Below, piece after piece: positions 24,278 to 30,705 of a stretch of 31,613 nt of DNA (position 1 is its first letter; each line of letters starts with the position of its first letter). Below the pieces are notes generated by a model. The model saw nothing but the letters and a program-made list of their open reading frames with translations, searched no databases and was not told the DNA's origin. A program made the translations under genes and the position numbers. Origin of the DNA: a virus. The stretch is from positions 1 to 31,613 of the IMG/VR virus record IMGVR_UViG_3300032241_000389; one strand, given 5' to 3'.

Positions 24278-24541
24278 ATGCAAGATATATATTTAACATT
24301 CCAAGATGAAATAGAAGCAAATTCTGTGCTTTTTACTAATAATTTATCTAATTATAAAAATATTGATGTGCTTGGTATAGTTTATCAGCGACCGCCAAAT
24401 CCAACACCTGAAGATTATGTTTTCATCCCTTACCCAGCACCAAACTTTGGTGTCAATATTCGGTTATTAGATGGTGAGGACATTACCCCTTTGCAACCTT
24501 ACATCGTTAATATTGTAGATCCCATAAGAATGTGGGCATAA
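24278..24541 (+). CDS. Small conserved protein downstream of adhesin genes
   Basis: An 87-residue protein starting MQDIYLTFQDEIEANSVLF, with YKNIDVLGIVYQRPPNPTPEDYV and an aromatic end. Comparable small proteins occur after phage fibre genes by memory and may be fibre chaperones or minor tail parts, but no role is established. It follows the adhesin stop directly. Confidence 0.65.
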   Translation: MQDIYLTFQDEIEANSVLFTNNLSNYKNIDVLGIVYQRPPNPTPEDYVFIPYPAPNFGVNIRLLDGEDITPLQPYIVNIVDPIRMWA

Positions 24542-24594
24542 GTTGTTTAATAGCTTTTTAAAAAGTAAAATATTATTAATTTGAAAGGAATAAT

Positions 24595-24924
24595 ATGACA
24601 CCATTTGCACAATCAGGTAACTCCATAGCATTTACTGCTGCAACTTCAGCACCAACTGCTATTCAAGCTAGTAACTATGAAGGCACAAGTTTATCTGGGA
24701 ATTATAGAATTTGTAACTCTGGCACAAGCGTAGTATTTTTAGGTATTGGTAGAAATGCCACAGAAGCCGCAGCAAATGCAACCGTTTTAACTTCTTCAGC
24801 TCAATGTTTGCCTATTTTGCCTGGTGCTATTGAAGTATTTAAATTTGGTCTTAATTCTTATTTTACTGGTATTACTGCTAGTGGTACTTCAGTAGTTTAT
24901 GTAACTCCTGGTGCTGGTATCTAA
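24595..24924 (+). CDS. Small beta-rich putative structural protein
   Basis: A 109-residue low-charge protein with alternating strands (NSIAFTAATSAPTAIQ, YRICNSGTSVVFLGIGRNATEAAAN, CLPILPGAIEVFKFG). This resembles small beta-sandwich virion proteins found near tail genes of many environmental phages. A GAAAGGA ribosome site lies 7 nt upstream. Whether it decorates the capsid or caps a fibre cannot be told. Confidence 0.6.
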   Translation: MTPFAQSGNSIAFTAATSAPTAIQASNYEGTSLSGNYRICNSGTSVVFLGIGRNATEAAANATVLTSSAQCLPILPGAIEVFKFGLNSYFTGITASGTSVVYVTPGAGI

Positions 24925-24925
24925 A

Positions 24926-25198
24926 ATGAATATTGCCTTATTTATTCTATTTGTCATAATTCAAATTGCAGATGGATGGACAACTATCCAATGTATTGAG
25001 TTTGACAAAGGTACTGAGGCTAATCCAATCGTGGCTTGGGGTATTAAAAAAATTGGTCTTGAACCTGCATTATTTATTTATAAAGCAATAGCAATAGGAA
25101 TGGGTTATTTTCTAATGGATTATCCTATTGCGTTAGGTTTACTATGTTTACCTTACGCATATATTGTATATAATAACTATAAAATACTGAAAGGTTAA
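24926..25198 (+). CDS. Small multi-span membrane protein (DUF5658-like)
   Basis: A 90-residue hydrophobic protein with probably three membrane segments: residues 1-16, 37-57 and 60-80. The pattern DGWTTIQCIEFDKGTEANPIV between spans 1 and 2 resembles DUF5658 proteins. ATG 24926 is preferred over an upstream GTG because it sits just after the preceding stop. Position at the head of the lysis cassette suggests a holin or holin-related role, unproven. Confidence 0.62.
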   Translation: MNIALFILFVIIQIADGWTTIQCIEFDKGTEANPIVAWGIKKIGLEPALFIYKAIAIGMGYFLMDYPIALGLLCLPYAYIVYNNYKILKG

Positions 25199-25200
25199 TC

Positions 25201-25434
25201 GTGGAATTCCAAATGATTCTTAATACACTACTTCCGTTAGTGTTCATTGCACTTGGTTGGTTTTGTAAAGAACTTTGGACTGCGGTTCAGAATCTAAAAG
25301 ATGAGATGAATAGTTTAAAAACGCATCTTGCTGAAAATTATTTACATAAAGATGACTTTAATTCTCGGTGGGATGAAGTTCTAAAAGCTATTCATCGTGT
25401 CGAAGATAAGTTAGACAAACTTAAGGACAAATAA
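25201..25434 (+). CDS. Single-span membrane protein with cytoplasmic coiled coil
   Basis: A 77-residue protein with one N-terminal membrane helix (about 5-25: LNTLLPLVFIALGWFCKELW) and a charged coiled coil to the end (NLKDEMNSLKTHL, VLKAIHRVEDKLDKLK). It starts with GTG, supported by AAGG 6 nt upstream. It is coupled to the next gene by a TAATG overlap. The shape fits a holin regulator or a spanin-like partner, though no lipobox or partner Rz1 is visible. Confidence 0.62.
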   Translation: MEFQMILNTLLPLVFIALGWFCKELWTAVQNLKDEMNSLKTHLAENYLHKDDFNSRWDEVLKAIHRVEDKLDKLKDK

Positions 25435-25928
25435 TGGAATGGTTAGCCCAAATTGCCCCAAGCATTGCAACAGCACTAGGTGGCCCATTAGCTGGACTTG
25501 CGGTTACTGCAATCAGTAAAGCATTAGGCATTGATGAAAAAGATGTTCAATCTACTATAGAACAAGGTAAACTTTCTGCAGATCAATTAACAAGCCTTAA
25601 ACAAGCCGAGATTGAGTTACAAGCCAAAGCACAAGAGTTAGGCTTAGACTTTGAAAAACTAGCCACAGATGACCGCAAATCAGCTCGTGATATGCAGATA
25701 GCAAACAAGTCTATTATTCCTTCTATCTTAGCTTTTATTGTGATTGGTGGATTTGGACTTATTACAACACTTAAGATAAGCGGATATGCTATTGTTCAAG
25801 ACCCAAGTATTCAAGACTTATTAACGACCTTGCGTGATGGTGTTATCTTGGTTCTATCTTTTTACTTTGGATCAAGTGCTAGCTCACAAAATAAAGATAT
25901 GATGATTCACAATTCTAAGCCTCTATGA
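25434..25928 (+). CDS. Holin, three-segment (GTA-type) candidate
   Basis: A 164-residue protein resembling the 3TM holin family known from gene-transfer agents. A weakly hydrophobic N-terminal helix (IATALGGPLAGLAVTAISKALG) is followed by a charged middle (EKDVQSTIEQGKLSADQLTSLKQAEIELQ, LATDDRKSARDMQ) and two clear membrane spans at about 95-115 and 130-148, ending FYFGSSASSQNKD. It would open the inner membrane so that the muramidase can reach the wall. Both ends overlap neighbours. Confidence 0.75.
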   Translation: MEWLAQIAPSIATALGGPLAGLAVTAISKALGIDEKDVQSTIEQGKLSADQLTSLKQAEIELQAKAQELGLDFEKLATDDRKSARDMQIANKSIIPSILAFIVIGGFGLITTLKISGYAIVQDPSIQDLLTTLRDGVILVLSFYFGSSASSQNKDMMIHNSKPL

Positions 25929-26146
25929 GCAAAGAATCTTTGTCTAACTATATAACTTTAATTGCAACGGTAACGCTAGCTATTATATTGTTAAGTATGG
26001 TATTTGTTTTGTTGGCTGGGCTATTTGTTGCAAGCGTAGATAACACTAAAATATTTGAAGCAATTACTCCAGCATTTCAAACTATTGTTGGTGGATTTAT
26101 TGGTTTAATTACTGGCATTAAAATTGGTGAAAATAATGAAAAATAA
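25925..26146 (+). CDS. Two-span membrane protein, holin-like
   Basis: A 73-residue protein with two membrane helices (about 10-35 and 48-66) and a short charged C-terminus (GENNEK). It starts in an ATGA overlap with the holin candidate and overlaps the endolysin start. It could be a second holin or antiholin. There is no family-specific motif. Confidence 0.6.
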   Translation: MSKESLSNYITLIATVTLAIILLSMVFVLLAGLFVASVDNTKIFEAITPAFQTIVGGFIGLITGIKIGENNEK

Positions 26147-26651
26147 CTTTGAGACTTCTTTAGCTGAAGTATTAAAGTCGGAAAGTGGATGGTCAGATAA
26201 TCCAAGTGATCCTGGCGGTGCAACAATGAAAGGAATTACTTTCCAAGTTTATAAAGACTGGAAGCGTAATATACACCTTACTAAAGACGATTTAAAAGCC
26301 ATTACAGACCAAGAAGTGCATGACCTATACAAAGCCCTATATTGGGATAAAATATTTGGTGATGACTTGCCTAGTGGTATAGATTATGCAGTATTTGACG
26401 CATCAGTAAATATGGGAGTTGGTCGTGCAACAAAGTTATTACAAGAAGCGGTGGGCGTTGTTGCAGATGGTGTTATTGGTCAGGCAACAATAAAAGCTGT
26501 TTTAATGGTTAATCCACAAGATTTAATTGATAAGTTTACACAAGAAAAAACCAACTTTTACCAATCACTAAAAACATTTCCAGAATTTGGTAAAGGCTGG
26601 CTTTCAAGAGTTGCATCAGTAAAGAGTATTTCTGAATCAATGATTGCGTAA
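26136..26651 (+). CDS. Endolysin, GH108-type muramidase
   Basis: A 171-residue peptidoglycan hydrolase. The GH108 N-terminal signature is present: VLKSESGWSDNPSDPGGATMKGIT, with E16 as the probable catalytic glutamate. The C-terminal part (GIDYAVFDASVNMGVGRATKLLQEAVGV, VADGVIGQATIKAV) matches the partner PG_binding_3 domain. No signal peptide is seen, so it depends on a holin. I use ATG 26136 behind GGTGA; an upstream GTG is less likely. It is the last rightward gene and converges with a small leftward gene, overlapping it by 15 bp. Confidence 0.9.
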   Translation: MKNNFETSLAEVLKSESGWSDNPSDPGGATMKGITFQVYKDWKRNIHLTKDDLKAITDQEVHDLYKALYWDKIFGDDLPSGIDYAVFDASVNMGVGRATKLLQEAVGVVADGVIGQATIKAVLMVNPQDLIDKFTQEKTNFYQSLKTFPEFGKGWLSRVASVKSISESMIA

Positions 26652-26765
26652 TTTCTCGCTTGGTGGCTTCCAACCAAGTGTTTTAAAGCGTTGCAATATG
26701 TTGGTGGCTACTGCTGGTATATAAACATATTTAGGGTTTTTCCAGTTAGGTTCAATTTTTTTCAT
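26637..26765 (-). CDS. 42-residue small protein ending in GWKPPSE motif
   Basis: A short gene beginning MKKIEPNWKNPKYVYIP and continuing with LQRFKTLGWKPPSEKLR. The GWxPPSE ending is one I recognise from many tiny phage proteins. Its ATG shares TAATG with the upstream gene stop, typical of this operon, which argues strongly that it is translated. It is the last gene of the leftward operon and overlaps the 3' end of the endolysin gene on the other strand by 15 bp. Function unknown. Confidence 0.7.
   Translation of the reverse strand: MKKIEPNWKNPKYVYIPAVATNILQRFKTLGWKPPSEKLRNH
26659..26678. terminator. Possible bidirectional terminator hairpin after the endolysin
   Basis: CTTGGT (26659-26664) and ACCAAG (26673-26678) form a 6-bp stem with a loop that may pair further (GG/CC), followed by TGTTTT on the plus strand. 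It lies between the converging late and early transcripts and also within the 42-residue leftward gene. Weak but well placed. Confidence 0.4.
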
Positions 26766-27079
26766 TATTTAACTCCATGTGATATTTTTAAATGGTCTGG
26801 AAAAACTACTTTGTGTTTCTTAGCAGTAGCAAACTGATTAGTTCCACTAGGTGCATGATAAAAGTTTCTGTCTAGCAACAAAGAAACAATATCCATTTTT
26901 TCACCTTTATCGTATCGAAATAAAAAGTTTTGTGGACTGACTGTGTGGATCGTGGCAATTGCAGCCTCAACCCTTTTTGTGTAAAACTCTTGTTCCTCTT
27001 TCTCTAAGGCCATAAAGTCCTCTGGTGACATTTTGCTTGAGGCCATTCTTAGTAATTCTTTCTGATCCGGACTTAACAT
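26765..27079 (-). CDS. Early protein of unknown function, 104 residues
   Basis: Starts MLSPDQKELLRMASSKMSPEDF behind a strong GGGGAGG ribosome site, which decides for ATG 27079 over a longer in-frame start. The sequence is acidic-helical in the first half and more basic at the end (ATAKKHKVVFPDHLK). No family is recognised. It overlaps the 30-residue membrane peptide upstream and couples to the 42-residue gene downstream. Confidence 0.65.
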   Translation of the reverse strand: MLSPDQKELLRMASSKMSPEDFMALEKEEQEFYTKRVEAAIATIHTVSPQNFLFRYDKGEKMDIVSLLLDRNFYHAPSGTNQFATAKKHKVVFPDHLKISHGVK

Positions 27080-27165
27080 ACACCTCCCCTTGTGTTTTCG
27101 ACTAAAAAAATAGTTAAACTGCAAATGAATAAAGCAACTAAAAAACAAAAGAATAAAAATCTCAT
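27073..27165 (-). CDS. 30-residue membrane micro-protein
   Basis: MRFLFFCFLVALFICSLTIF then LVENTRGGVC: a single hydrophobic helix with a positive N-terminus and a short polar tail. It starts in an ATGA overlap with the 28-residue peptide, and its 3' end overlaps the next gene start, so it fits the operon chain. A lipoprotein signal is not convincing. Function unknown. Confidence 0.5.
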   Translation of the reverse strand: MRFLFFCFLVALFICSLTIFLVENTRGGVC

Positions 27166-27248
27166 TTGATTCCCCAAATTAAATAACCGAGCCAAAGTCC
27201 CCAAACAAGTGCTAATAAAAGAGATAAATACAAATCTATTAATTTCAT
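27162..27248 (-). CDS. 28-residue membrane micro-protein
   Basis: MKLIDLYLSLLLALVWGLWL then GYLIWGIK: one transmembrane helix with flanking lysines, spaced 3 nt after the previous stop and overlapping the next micro-gene by ATGA. This is the typical form of phage micro-membrane proteins. Function unknown; a role at the host membrane during takeover is a guess. Confidence 0.52.
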   Translation of the reverse strand: MKLIDLYLSLLLALVWGLWLGYLIWGIK

Positions 27249-27251
27249 TTC

Positions 27252-27701
27252 TTACTCGCTTTCTTTATAGGCAAACAAAGTAATTAATTCAACTCTGGTA
27301 TAATTTCCATAACATCCATCATCAAAGCTAATTCTTGCACCGCCAGCAATAGACAAACTTTCAATAATTCCTTCTGATTCGTCATCAAGCAAAATGATGC
27401 GATCGCCTATTTTTGGCTCTCGAGAAACAGATAATTGAGTAATTTGTTTTTTTAAATTATTAATTTCTTGTGCTTGGTCATCACACTTGTCATGTAGACA
27501 AGAACTTTCATTTGTTTCTTTTTTTACTTCATCAAGAGCAAGTTTTAAATCTGCTTTTAATTGTTTAATCTCTTTTGCTTGGTCTTGAAGCATATTTGCT
27601 GCTGCCAAAAGCTGGTCTTTATTGCCTATCCAGTTTCTTAAAGCATTTGCTAATTCATTTGATGTCCACTCCATATAGGATGGTTTTAGCCTTATAGTCA
27701 T
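27252..27701 (-). CDS. Coiled-coil early protein with C-terminal beta domain
   Basis: A 149-residue protein. Residues 1-30 contain an aromatic segment (YMEWTSNELANALRNWIG), 35-90 form a coiled coil (QDQAKEIKQLKADLKLALDEVKK, QAQEINNLKKQI), and 95-145 are beta-rich and SH3/KOW-like (KIGDRIILLDDESEGIIESL). A strong GAGGTGAG site precedes the ATG, and the upstream gene stop overlaps it. No known family. Confidence 0.65.
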   Translation of the reverse strand: MTIRLKPSYMEWTSNELANALRNWIGNKDQLLAAANMLQDQAKEIKQLKADLKLALDEVKKETNESSCLHDKCDDQAQEINNLKKQITQLSVSREPKIGDRIILLDDESEGIIESLSIAGGARISFDDGCYGNYTRVELITLFAYKESE

Positions 27702-28090
27702 TTCTCACCTCTACTGGCTTTAATAATTGCTCTTGCAAAAACAACCATAAAATTTGTTTCTTTTGTAAATCCTGATTGTTCTAATGCTTTATGACTAATT
27801 TCTCTTATTTCTTCATCAGTTAATTCACGAGGTTTATATTTTTCACGCAAAGGTCTTGCTTCGGCATAAAACTTTTCCACTTGTTCTTTGCGAAAAATAT
27901 CATCGTCTTCATTATTACGCATTGGATGTGTATAAAGAAATTCACAATCTTTAACCCTTGATGCCCAATCTGAACCACTTCCAGCATCCATGTATAAATA
28001 ACCATTTCCATCAAAATCGTATCTTACTGCTACAGGTTCGTTTATCTCTCCCTTATCAATGTGGGAGACATCTGTTTGATCCTTATTCAT
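27698..28090 (-). CDS. Conserved phage-type early protein, 130 residues
   Basis: Contains EPVAVRYDFDGNGYLYMDAG and CEFLYTHPM in the first half. The EPVA...Y...LYTHP pattern recurs in small proteins of many phages without known function. A helical C-terminal half follows (REKYKPRELTDEEIREISHKALEQ). I prefer ATG 28090 (GGAGAGTAAAG upstream), which overlaps the stop of the HTH gene. Unknown role. Confidence 0.65.
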   Translation of the reverse strand: MNKDQTDVSHIDKGEINEPVAVRYDFDGNGYLYMDAGSGSDWASRVKDCEFLYTHPMRNNEDDDIFRKEQVEKFYAEARPLREKYKPRELTDEEIREISHKALEQSGFTKETNFMVVFARAIIKASRGEK

Positions 28091-28265
28091 CTTTACTCTC
28101 CTCAAAAAAGTGATTTGCTTTATAACCTTTTTTTTCTAATAAGGCCTTTGCTTTTTCTAGTGCTTTTACTTTAATATTCGTTGCACTTCTAGTAGTTACT
28201 CCAAGTTCGGCAGCAACCTCATTATTGTTATCTATTAAATCAAAGGGCGATCTGTTATCCTTCAT
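28083..28265 (-). CDS. Sigma-region-4-like HTH protein (paralogue 1)
   Basis: A 60-residue protein with a clear HTH: EVAAELGVTTRSATNIKVKALEKAKALLEKKGYKANHFF at about residues 16-54, the layout of sigma-70 region 4 or LuxR-like recognition helices. It shares xAxEL, ALxK and KGYKxxxFF with the gene at 28617-28805, so the two look like paralogues. Lacking the other sigma regions, it probably modulates rather than replaces host sigma. It overlaps both neighbours. Confidence 0.65.
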   Translation of the reverse strand: MKDNRSPFDLIDNNNEVAAELGVTTRSATNIKVKALEKAKALLEKKGYKANHFFEESKDE

Positions 28266-28428
28266 TTTCTTCTAACCAATTTAAATATTTATCAATAATT
28301 TGATTACTTACTTGTGATGTATCTTTAATCAATAAATCCACTAAATAAGACTTTTGTCTGTTTATTTTGTCGGCCAATTTAATTGCCAGGTCAAGCTGTT
28401 GTTGCAGCCTAGTTATTAAATCATCCAT
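28255..28428 (-). CDS. Small helical early protein, 57 residues
   Basis: MDDLITRLQQQLDLAIKLADKINRQ then a second helix ending YLNWLEENEG. ATG 28428 is chosen because GGAGA lies 6 nt upstream. Helical-hairpin or coiled-coil character; no family recognised. It overlaps both neighbouring genes. Confidence 0.6.
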   Translation of the reverse strand: MDDLITRLQQQLDLAIKLADKINRQKSYLVDLLIKDTSQVSNQIIDKYLNWLEENEG

Positions 28429-28627
28429 TTGAAATCTCCAATTCAAATTGTTTTATTTTAGGTTTAGCAATACGATAAACAAGAGTAGGACACCAGATAG
28501 GATTAGTATCTGGCAGCCAAAATTTATCATGCACTTTTTGTCCTTGACCAAGATAAGATACTTCAATCTTTTCACCTTCTGCCCAAGCGTGAATTAAATC
28601 AGCGTGTTTATGTCGTTTAATGGTCAT
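28421..28627 (-). CDS. Conserved phage protein with KHADLIHAWAEG motif
   Basis: A 68-residue protein opening KRHKHADLIHAWAEGEKIEV, then NPIWCPTLVYRI. This motif pair (HADLI.AWA.G, then NP.W.....YRI) is common in small early phage proteins of unknown function, from memory. Its ATG lies inside the 3' end of the upstream HTH gene. Probably a small soluble beta-rich protein. Confidence 0.7.
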   Translation of the reverse strand: MTIKRHKHADLIHAWAEGEKIEVSYLGQGQKVHDKFWLPDTNPIWCPTLVYRIAKPKIKQFELEISNG

Positions 28628-28805
28628 TTTTTAACCCCACAAAAAAATCATCAACTTTATAACCTTTTCTGCGTAAAATAACTTGTAACTTAACTAATGC
28701 TCGTTTATATGTTTCAAAAACTGCTCCCTCATTTTCATTAAGTTCTTTTGCAATTTGTGGAAAAGTTGCAATAGGCTCTAAATTCAATTTATTAATAATT
28801 TTCAT
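28617..28805 (-). CDS. Sigma-region-4-like HTH protein (paralogue 2)
   Basis: A 62-residue HTH protein: FPQIAKELNENEGAVFETYKRALVKLQVILRRKGYKVDDFF at about residues 15-56, homologous in pattern to the gene at 28083-28265. ATG 28805 is preferred, with AAGG 6 nt upstream; ATG 28811 would put that site directly on the start codon. It overlaps the 53-residue gene upstream and the KHADLI-type gene downstream. A regulator acting on host RNA polymerase or a phage promoter is inferred. Confidence 0.62.
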   Translation of the reverse strand: MKIINKLNLEPIATFPQIAKELNENEGAVFETYKRALVKLQVILRRKGYKVDDFFVGLKNDH

Positions 28806-28953
28806 TGACATCCTTAAACTTAGTATTAAGATCGTATAAAGTGTCTTGAATAAGGTCTAGTTTCTGTTGTGAGCGTAAGGCCTCAAACTCTGGTGGAAAC
28901 TCTACTACCCAGCCAAGATGATCTTTTTGTTCTATTTTTAAAGTGATAATCAT
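28792..28953 (-). CDS. Small early protein, 53 residues
   Basis: MIITLKIEQKDHLGWVVEFP, then a helical part with LRSQQKLDLIQDTLYDLNTK. GGAG lies 8 nt before the ATG, and the start overlaps the upstream stop (ATGA), so translation is very likely. The beta start plus helix resembles small adaptor-like folds, but no family can be named. Confidence 0.62.
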   Translation of the reverse strand: MIITLKIEQKDHLGWVVEFPPEFEALRSQQKLDLIQDTLYDLNTKFKDVNENY

Positions 28954-29144
28954 TTAGGTTCTCCAATACATTTGTAAAGTTTAAAAGACTTGTCTTTGTT
29001 CCATTTGATACTAAACTCATATCCTGCCTTTTTAAGCTCTCCGACACGAGTAGATAACTTCATACCACCGCCAAGTTTTAAACAGTCTAGTGGGCTAATA
29101 AAGCGTTTCTTTGATGCTTTAATAATGGTTTCGTATTGACTCAT
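28950..29144 (-). CDS. HTH_39-like small DNA-binding protein
   Basis: A 64-residue protein with the pattern FISPLDCLKLGGGMKLSTRVGELKKAGYEFSIKW (about residues 15-48). The CLK...LSTRVGELKKAGY core is typical of small winged-helix HTH_39 proteins that phages carry near replication or regulatory genes. The basic C-terminus would form the wing. It overlaps the gene on each side by ATGA. Confidence 0.72.
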   Translation of the reverse strand: MSQYETIIKASKKRFISPLDCLKLGGGMKLSTRVGELKKAGYEFSIKWNKDKSFKLYKCIGEPK

Positions 29145-29305
29145 TTTTTACACCTTTCAATAGTTGGTTTGGATAAATCTACTGCAATCGGATATGTTGT
29201 ATTTTTGCAATCAACTTGGTATGTTGGGTCTTGCAAAGTCCAGACTAAGAGAGCTGGGCCAAAAACTACACAAGCACCAATTAAGGCTTCAAATAATATT
29301 TTCAT
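29141..29305 (-). CDS. 54-residue membrane-anchored or exported small protein
   Basis: MKILFEALIGACVVFGPALL then VWTL, followed by a polar ~30-residue part with two cysteines (C33, C52). It is either a single-pass membrane protein or a signal-peptide-bearing exported peptide with a possible disulfide. Start in TAATG and stop in ATGA overlaps with the neighbours make it a firm operon member. Function unknown; superinfection exclusion is one possible guess. Confidence 0.6.
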   Translation of the reverse strand: MKILFEALIGACVVFGPALLVWTLQDPTYQVDCKNTTYPIAVDLSKPTIERCKK

Positions 29306-29487
29306 TAGTTAAACCTCAATTCAATTATTTCTGCTGGATAGCAATCATTATCTTTTGAGAACTCCTCTGGATTCTTATAAGATTTATCAAACTCAACCTC
29401 ACCTTTAGAGTTAAAGTATTCAGCAATCCAGTAATCATCAGTCCAAAACATAAAACCAATCTTTACAATGTTTTCGTTATATTCCAT
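29305..29487 (-). CDS. Small acidic early protein, 60 residues
   Basis: Aromatic and acidic: EYNENIVKIGFMFWTDDYWIAEYFNSKGEVEFDKSYKNPEEF. The repeated acidic/aromatic pattern over a beta-like framework could be a DNA mimic, but this is only suggested by composition. ATG 29487 has GTGAG 6 nt upstream; ATG 29493 is the alternative. No family recognised. Confidence 0.6.
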   Translation of the reverse strand: MEYNENIVKIGFMFWTDDYWIAEYFNSKGEVEFDKSYKNPEEFSKDNDCYPAEIIELRFN

Positions 29488-29494
29488 TGTCATC

Positions 29495-29791
29495 TCACTT
29501 AGAAGTTGTTTTAACGCTGAATACAGCAGTTATTTTTGTATGCTTAGCGATTACATCAGCAGATACATTTAACTCTGCCAATAGCGTTTTATAGTCGATT
29601 ACATTGCGATTTGATTCGATAACTGTAGACTTAAATAAAGCACCTTCAAAGACTTTGTTATTGCTAATTGTTGCTTGGTCTTTGAATGAATCTTTAATCA
29701 TGTCAGCTTGTTTAGTAAGCTCTGCTATTTGTGCAAGTAATGTGCCTAATGTATCGGCTGAAATTGCGTTGATGTTTGTTAATTGATTCAT
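29495..29791 (-). CDS. Conserved-looking early protein, coiled coil plus beta domain
   Basis: A 98-residue protein: helical 10-42 (ADTLGTLLAQIAELTKQADMIKDSFKD), then beta-like NKVFEGALFKSTVIESNRNVIDYKTLLAELN and AVFSVKTT. I recall comparable small proteins beside phage recombination genes, all unnamed. It is the first gene after the internal promoter at 29840-29868. Confidence 0.65.
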   Translation of the reverse strand: MNQLTNINAISADTLGTLLAQIAELTKQADMIKDSFKDQATISNNKVFEGALFKSTVIESNRNVIDYKTLLAELNVSADVIAKHTKITAVFSVKTTSK

Positions 29792-29839
29792 ATTTAATTA
29801 CCCCTAATTAATTATTAATAAAATTTACTGCATGGATAA

Positions 29840-29868
29840 ATATTAACTTATGTAAATATCAATTGCAA
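29840..29868 (-). promoter_or_regulatory. Internal leftward promoter candidate
   Basis: On the minus strand TTGCAA (29868-29863), 17 bp, TAATAT (29845-29840), followed by a ~45-nt leader to the 98-residue gene (ATG 29791) with GGGG near the start. It would re-start transcription of the distal half of the early operon downstream of the RNA hairpin at 29914-29968. Both hexamers match consensus at 4 of 6 positions. Confidence 0.4.
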
Positions 29869-29913
29869 TAGTTTTCATTCCACAATGTAAAATAGTTGAA
29901 AATATTTTTAGGT

Positions 29914-29968
29914 GGTCTGGAGAAGTCACGTTTGAGTAACTTAGGGGAATTACTCACTTCCCCAGACC
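29914..29968 (-). other. Long conserved-looking RNA hairpin with alternative fold
   Basis: On the minus-strand transcript, 29968-29956 pairs with 29926-29914 over 13 bp, with one G-U wobble that is an A-C mismatch on the plus strand, so the RNA is leftward. An inner 6-bp stem pairs 29955-29950 with 29939-29934, leaving a 7-nt bulge (29927-29933). GGGGAA/TTCCCC (29958-29963 with 29944-29949) could form instead, which is exclusive of both stems. It starts 6 nt after the exonuclease stop. Possible terminator, processing site or switch; no U tract follows. Confidence 0.55.
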
Positions 29969-29973
29969 TAGAT

Positions 29974-30705
29974 TTATAGACCTTTTTCAAGGTAAAAGTA
30001 ATGCTTTAAAAGAGTAAATTTTTTATATGCTAAGTTTAAATCTTCTTCTTTAATTTCACAAACTTTGGTTTCTGTGTCATTTACAAAGACAATTGCACAC
30101 CGAGCTGATGGCATACCAAAGCCTTCTCGATACGCTGCGAGTTGCATCATGTGTTCTGCATAGACTGTGGCTTTATCTAATGAATCTGTCTTAGTCTTAA
30201 AGTCTATAACAATGCCTGGTGCGTGTAGATCACATTTACCTGCGTAACCATTATGGGCAAATGATTCTTCACACTTCCAATCATTTAGGCCATAAAATTC
30301 TGTAATAACTTTTTCTGTTCTCAATACGAACTGTGGGTATTCAATCATGTAAACACCACTAAAAAACAGTTCAAGCTGATTATGCATCTCTGTGCCTCTG
30401 TTCATTGCGTCTTTGCCTGTCGATCGGCTATCTTCCACAACTCTTGCAATATAATCGGTTTCTGATTCGTTTTCTAATCTTGGCAAGGTCATACTAGCCA
30501 ATAACATCTGCTCCATCTTCCAACGAGTAAGAGCTGGTTTATCTAACAAACCAATAATTGTAGTTACAGATGGTAAAAACTTATGTTCACGAGCATCTCT
30601 TACTGTGGTGGCTCTTTCTTTACCATTTTTGCCAATAATTGTATAAGCTGGTTTACCATTCTGATCATACCAATGCTGCGAATTTGATTCATTTTTAACT
30701 AACAT
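29974..30705 (-). CDS. RecB-like PD-(D/E)XK exonuclease
   Basis: A 243-residue nuclease of the RecB/Cas4/lambda-exo-like superfamily. Motifs: SVTTIIGLLDKPALTRW at about 46-62, GTEMHNQLE near 108-116 (RecB-type His motif), the catalytic GKCDLHAPGIVIDFKTK near 155-171 (D...DxK), and MMQLAAYREG near 186-195 (QxxxY). It probably resects double-strand ends to produce single strands for the annealing protein in the same operon. An AGGGG site precedes the ATG. No iron-sulfur cysteine cluster typical of Cas4 is present. Confidence 0.85.
   Translation of the reverse strand: MLVKNESNSQHWYDQNGKPAYTIIGKNGKERATTVRDAREHKFLPSVTTIIGLLDKPALTRWKMEQMLLASMTLPRLENESETDYIARVVEDSRSTGKDAMNRGTEMHNQLELFFSGVYMIEYPQFVLRTEKVITEFYGLNDWKCEESFAHNGYAGKCDLHAPGIVIDFKTKTDSLDKATVYAEHMMQLAAYREGFGMPSARCAIVFVNDTETKVCEIKEEDLNLAYKKFTLLKHYFYLEKGL

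Noticed and set aside
29141-29358. Plus-strand open frame at 29164-29358
   Set aside because: It runs antisense to two coupled leftward genes with better starts and overlaps.
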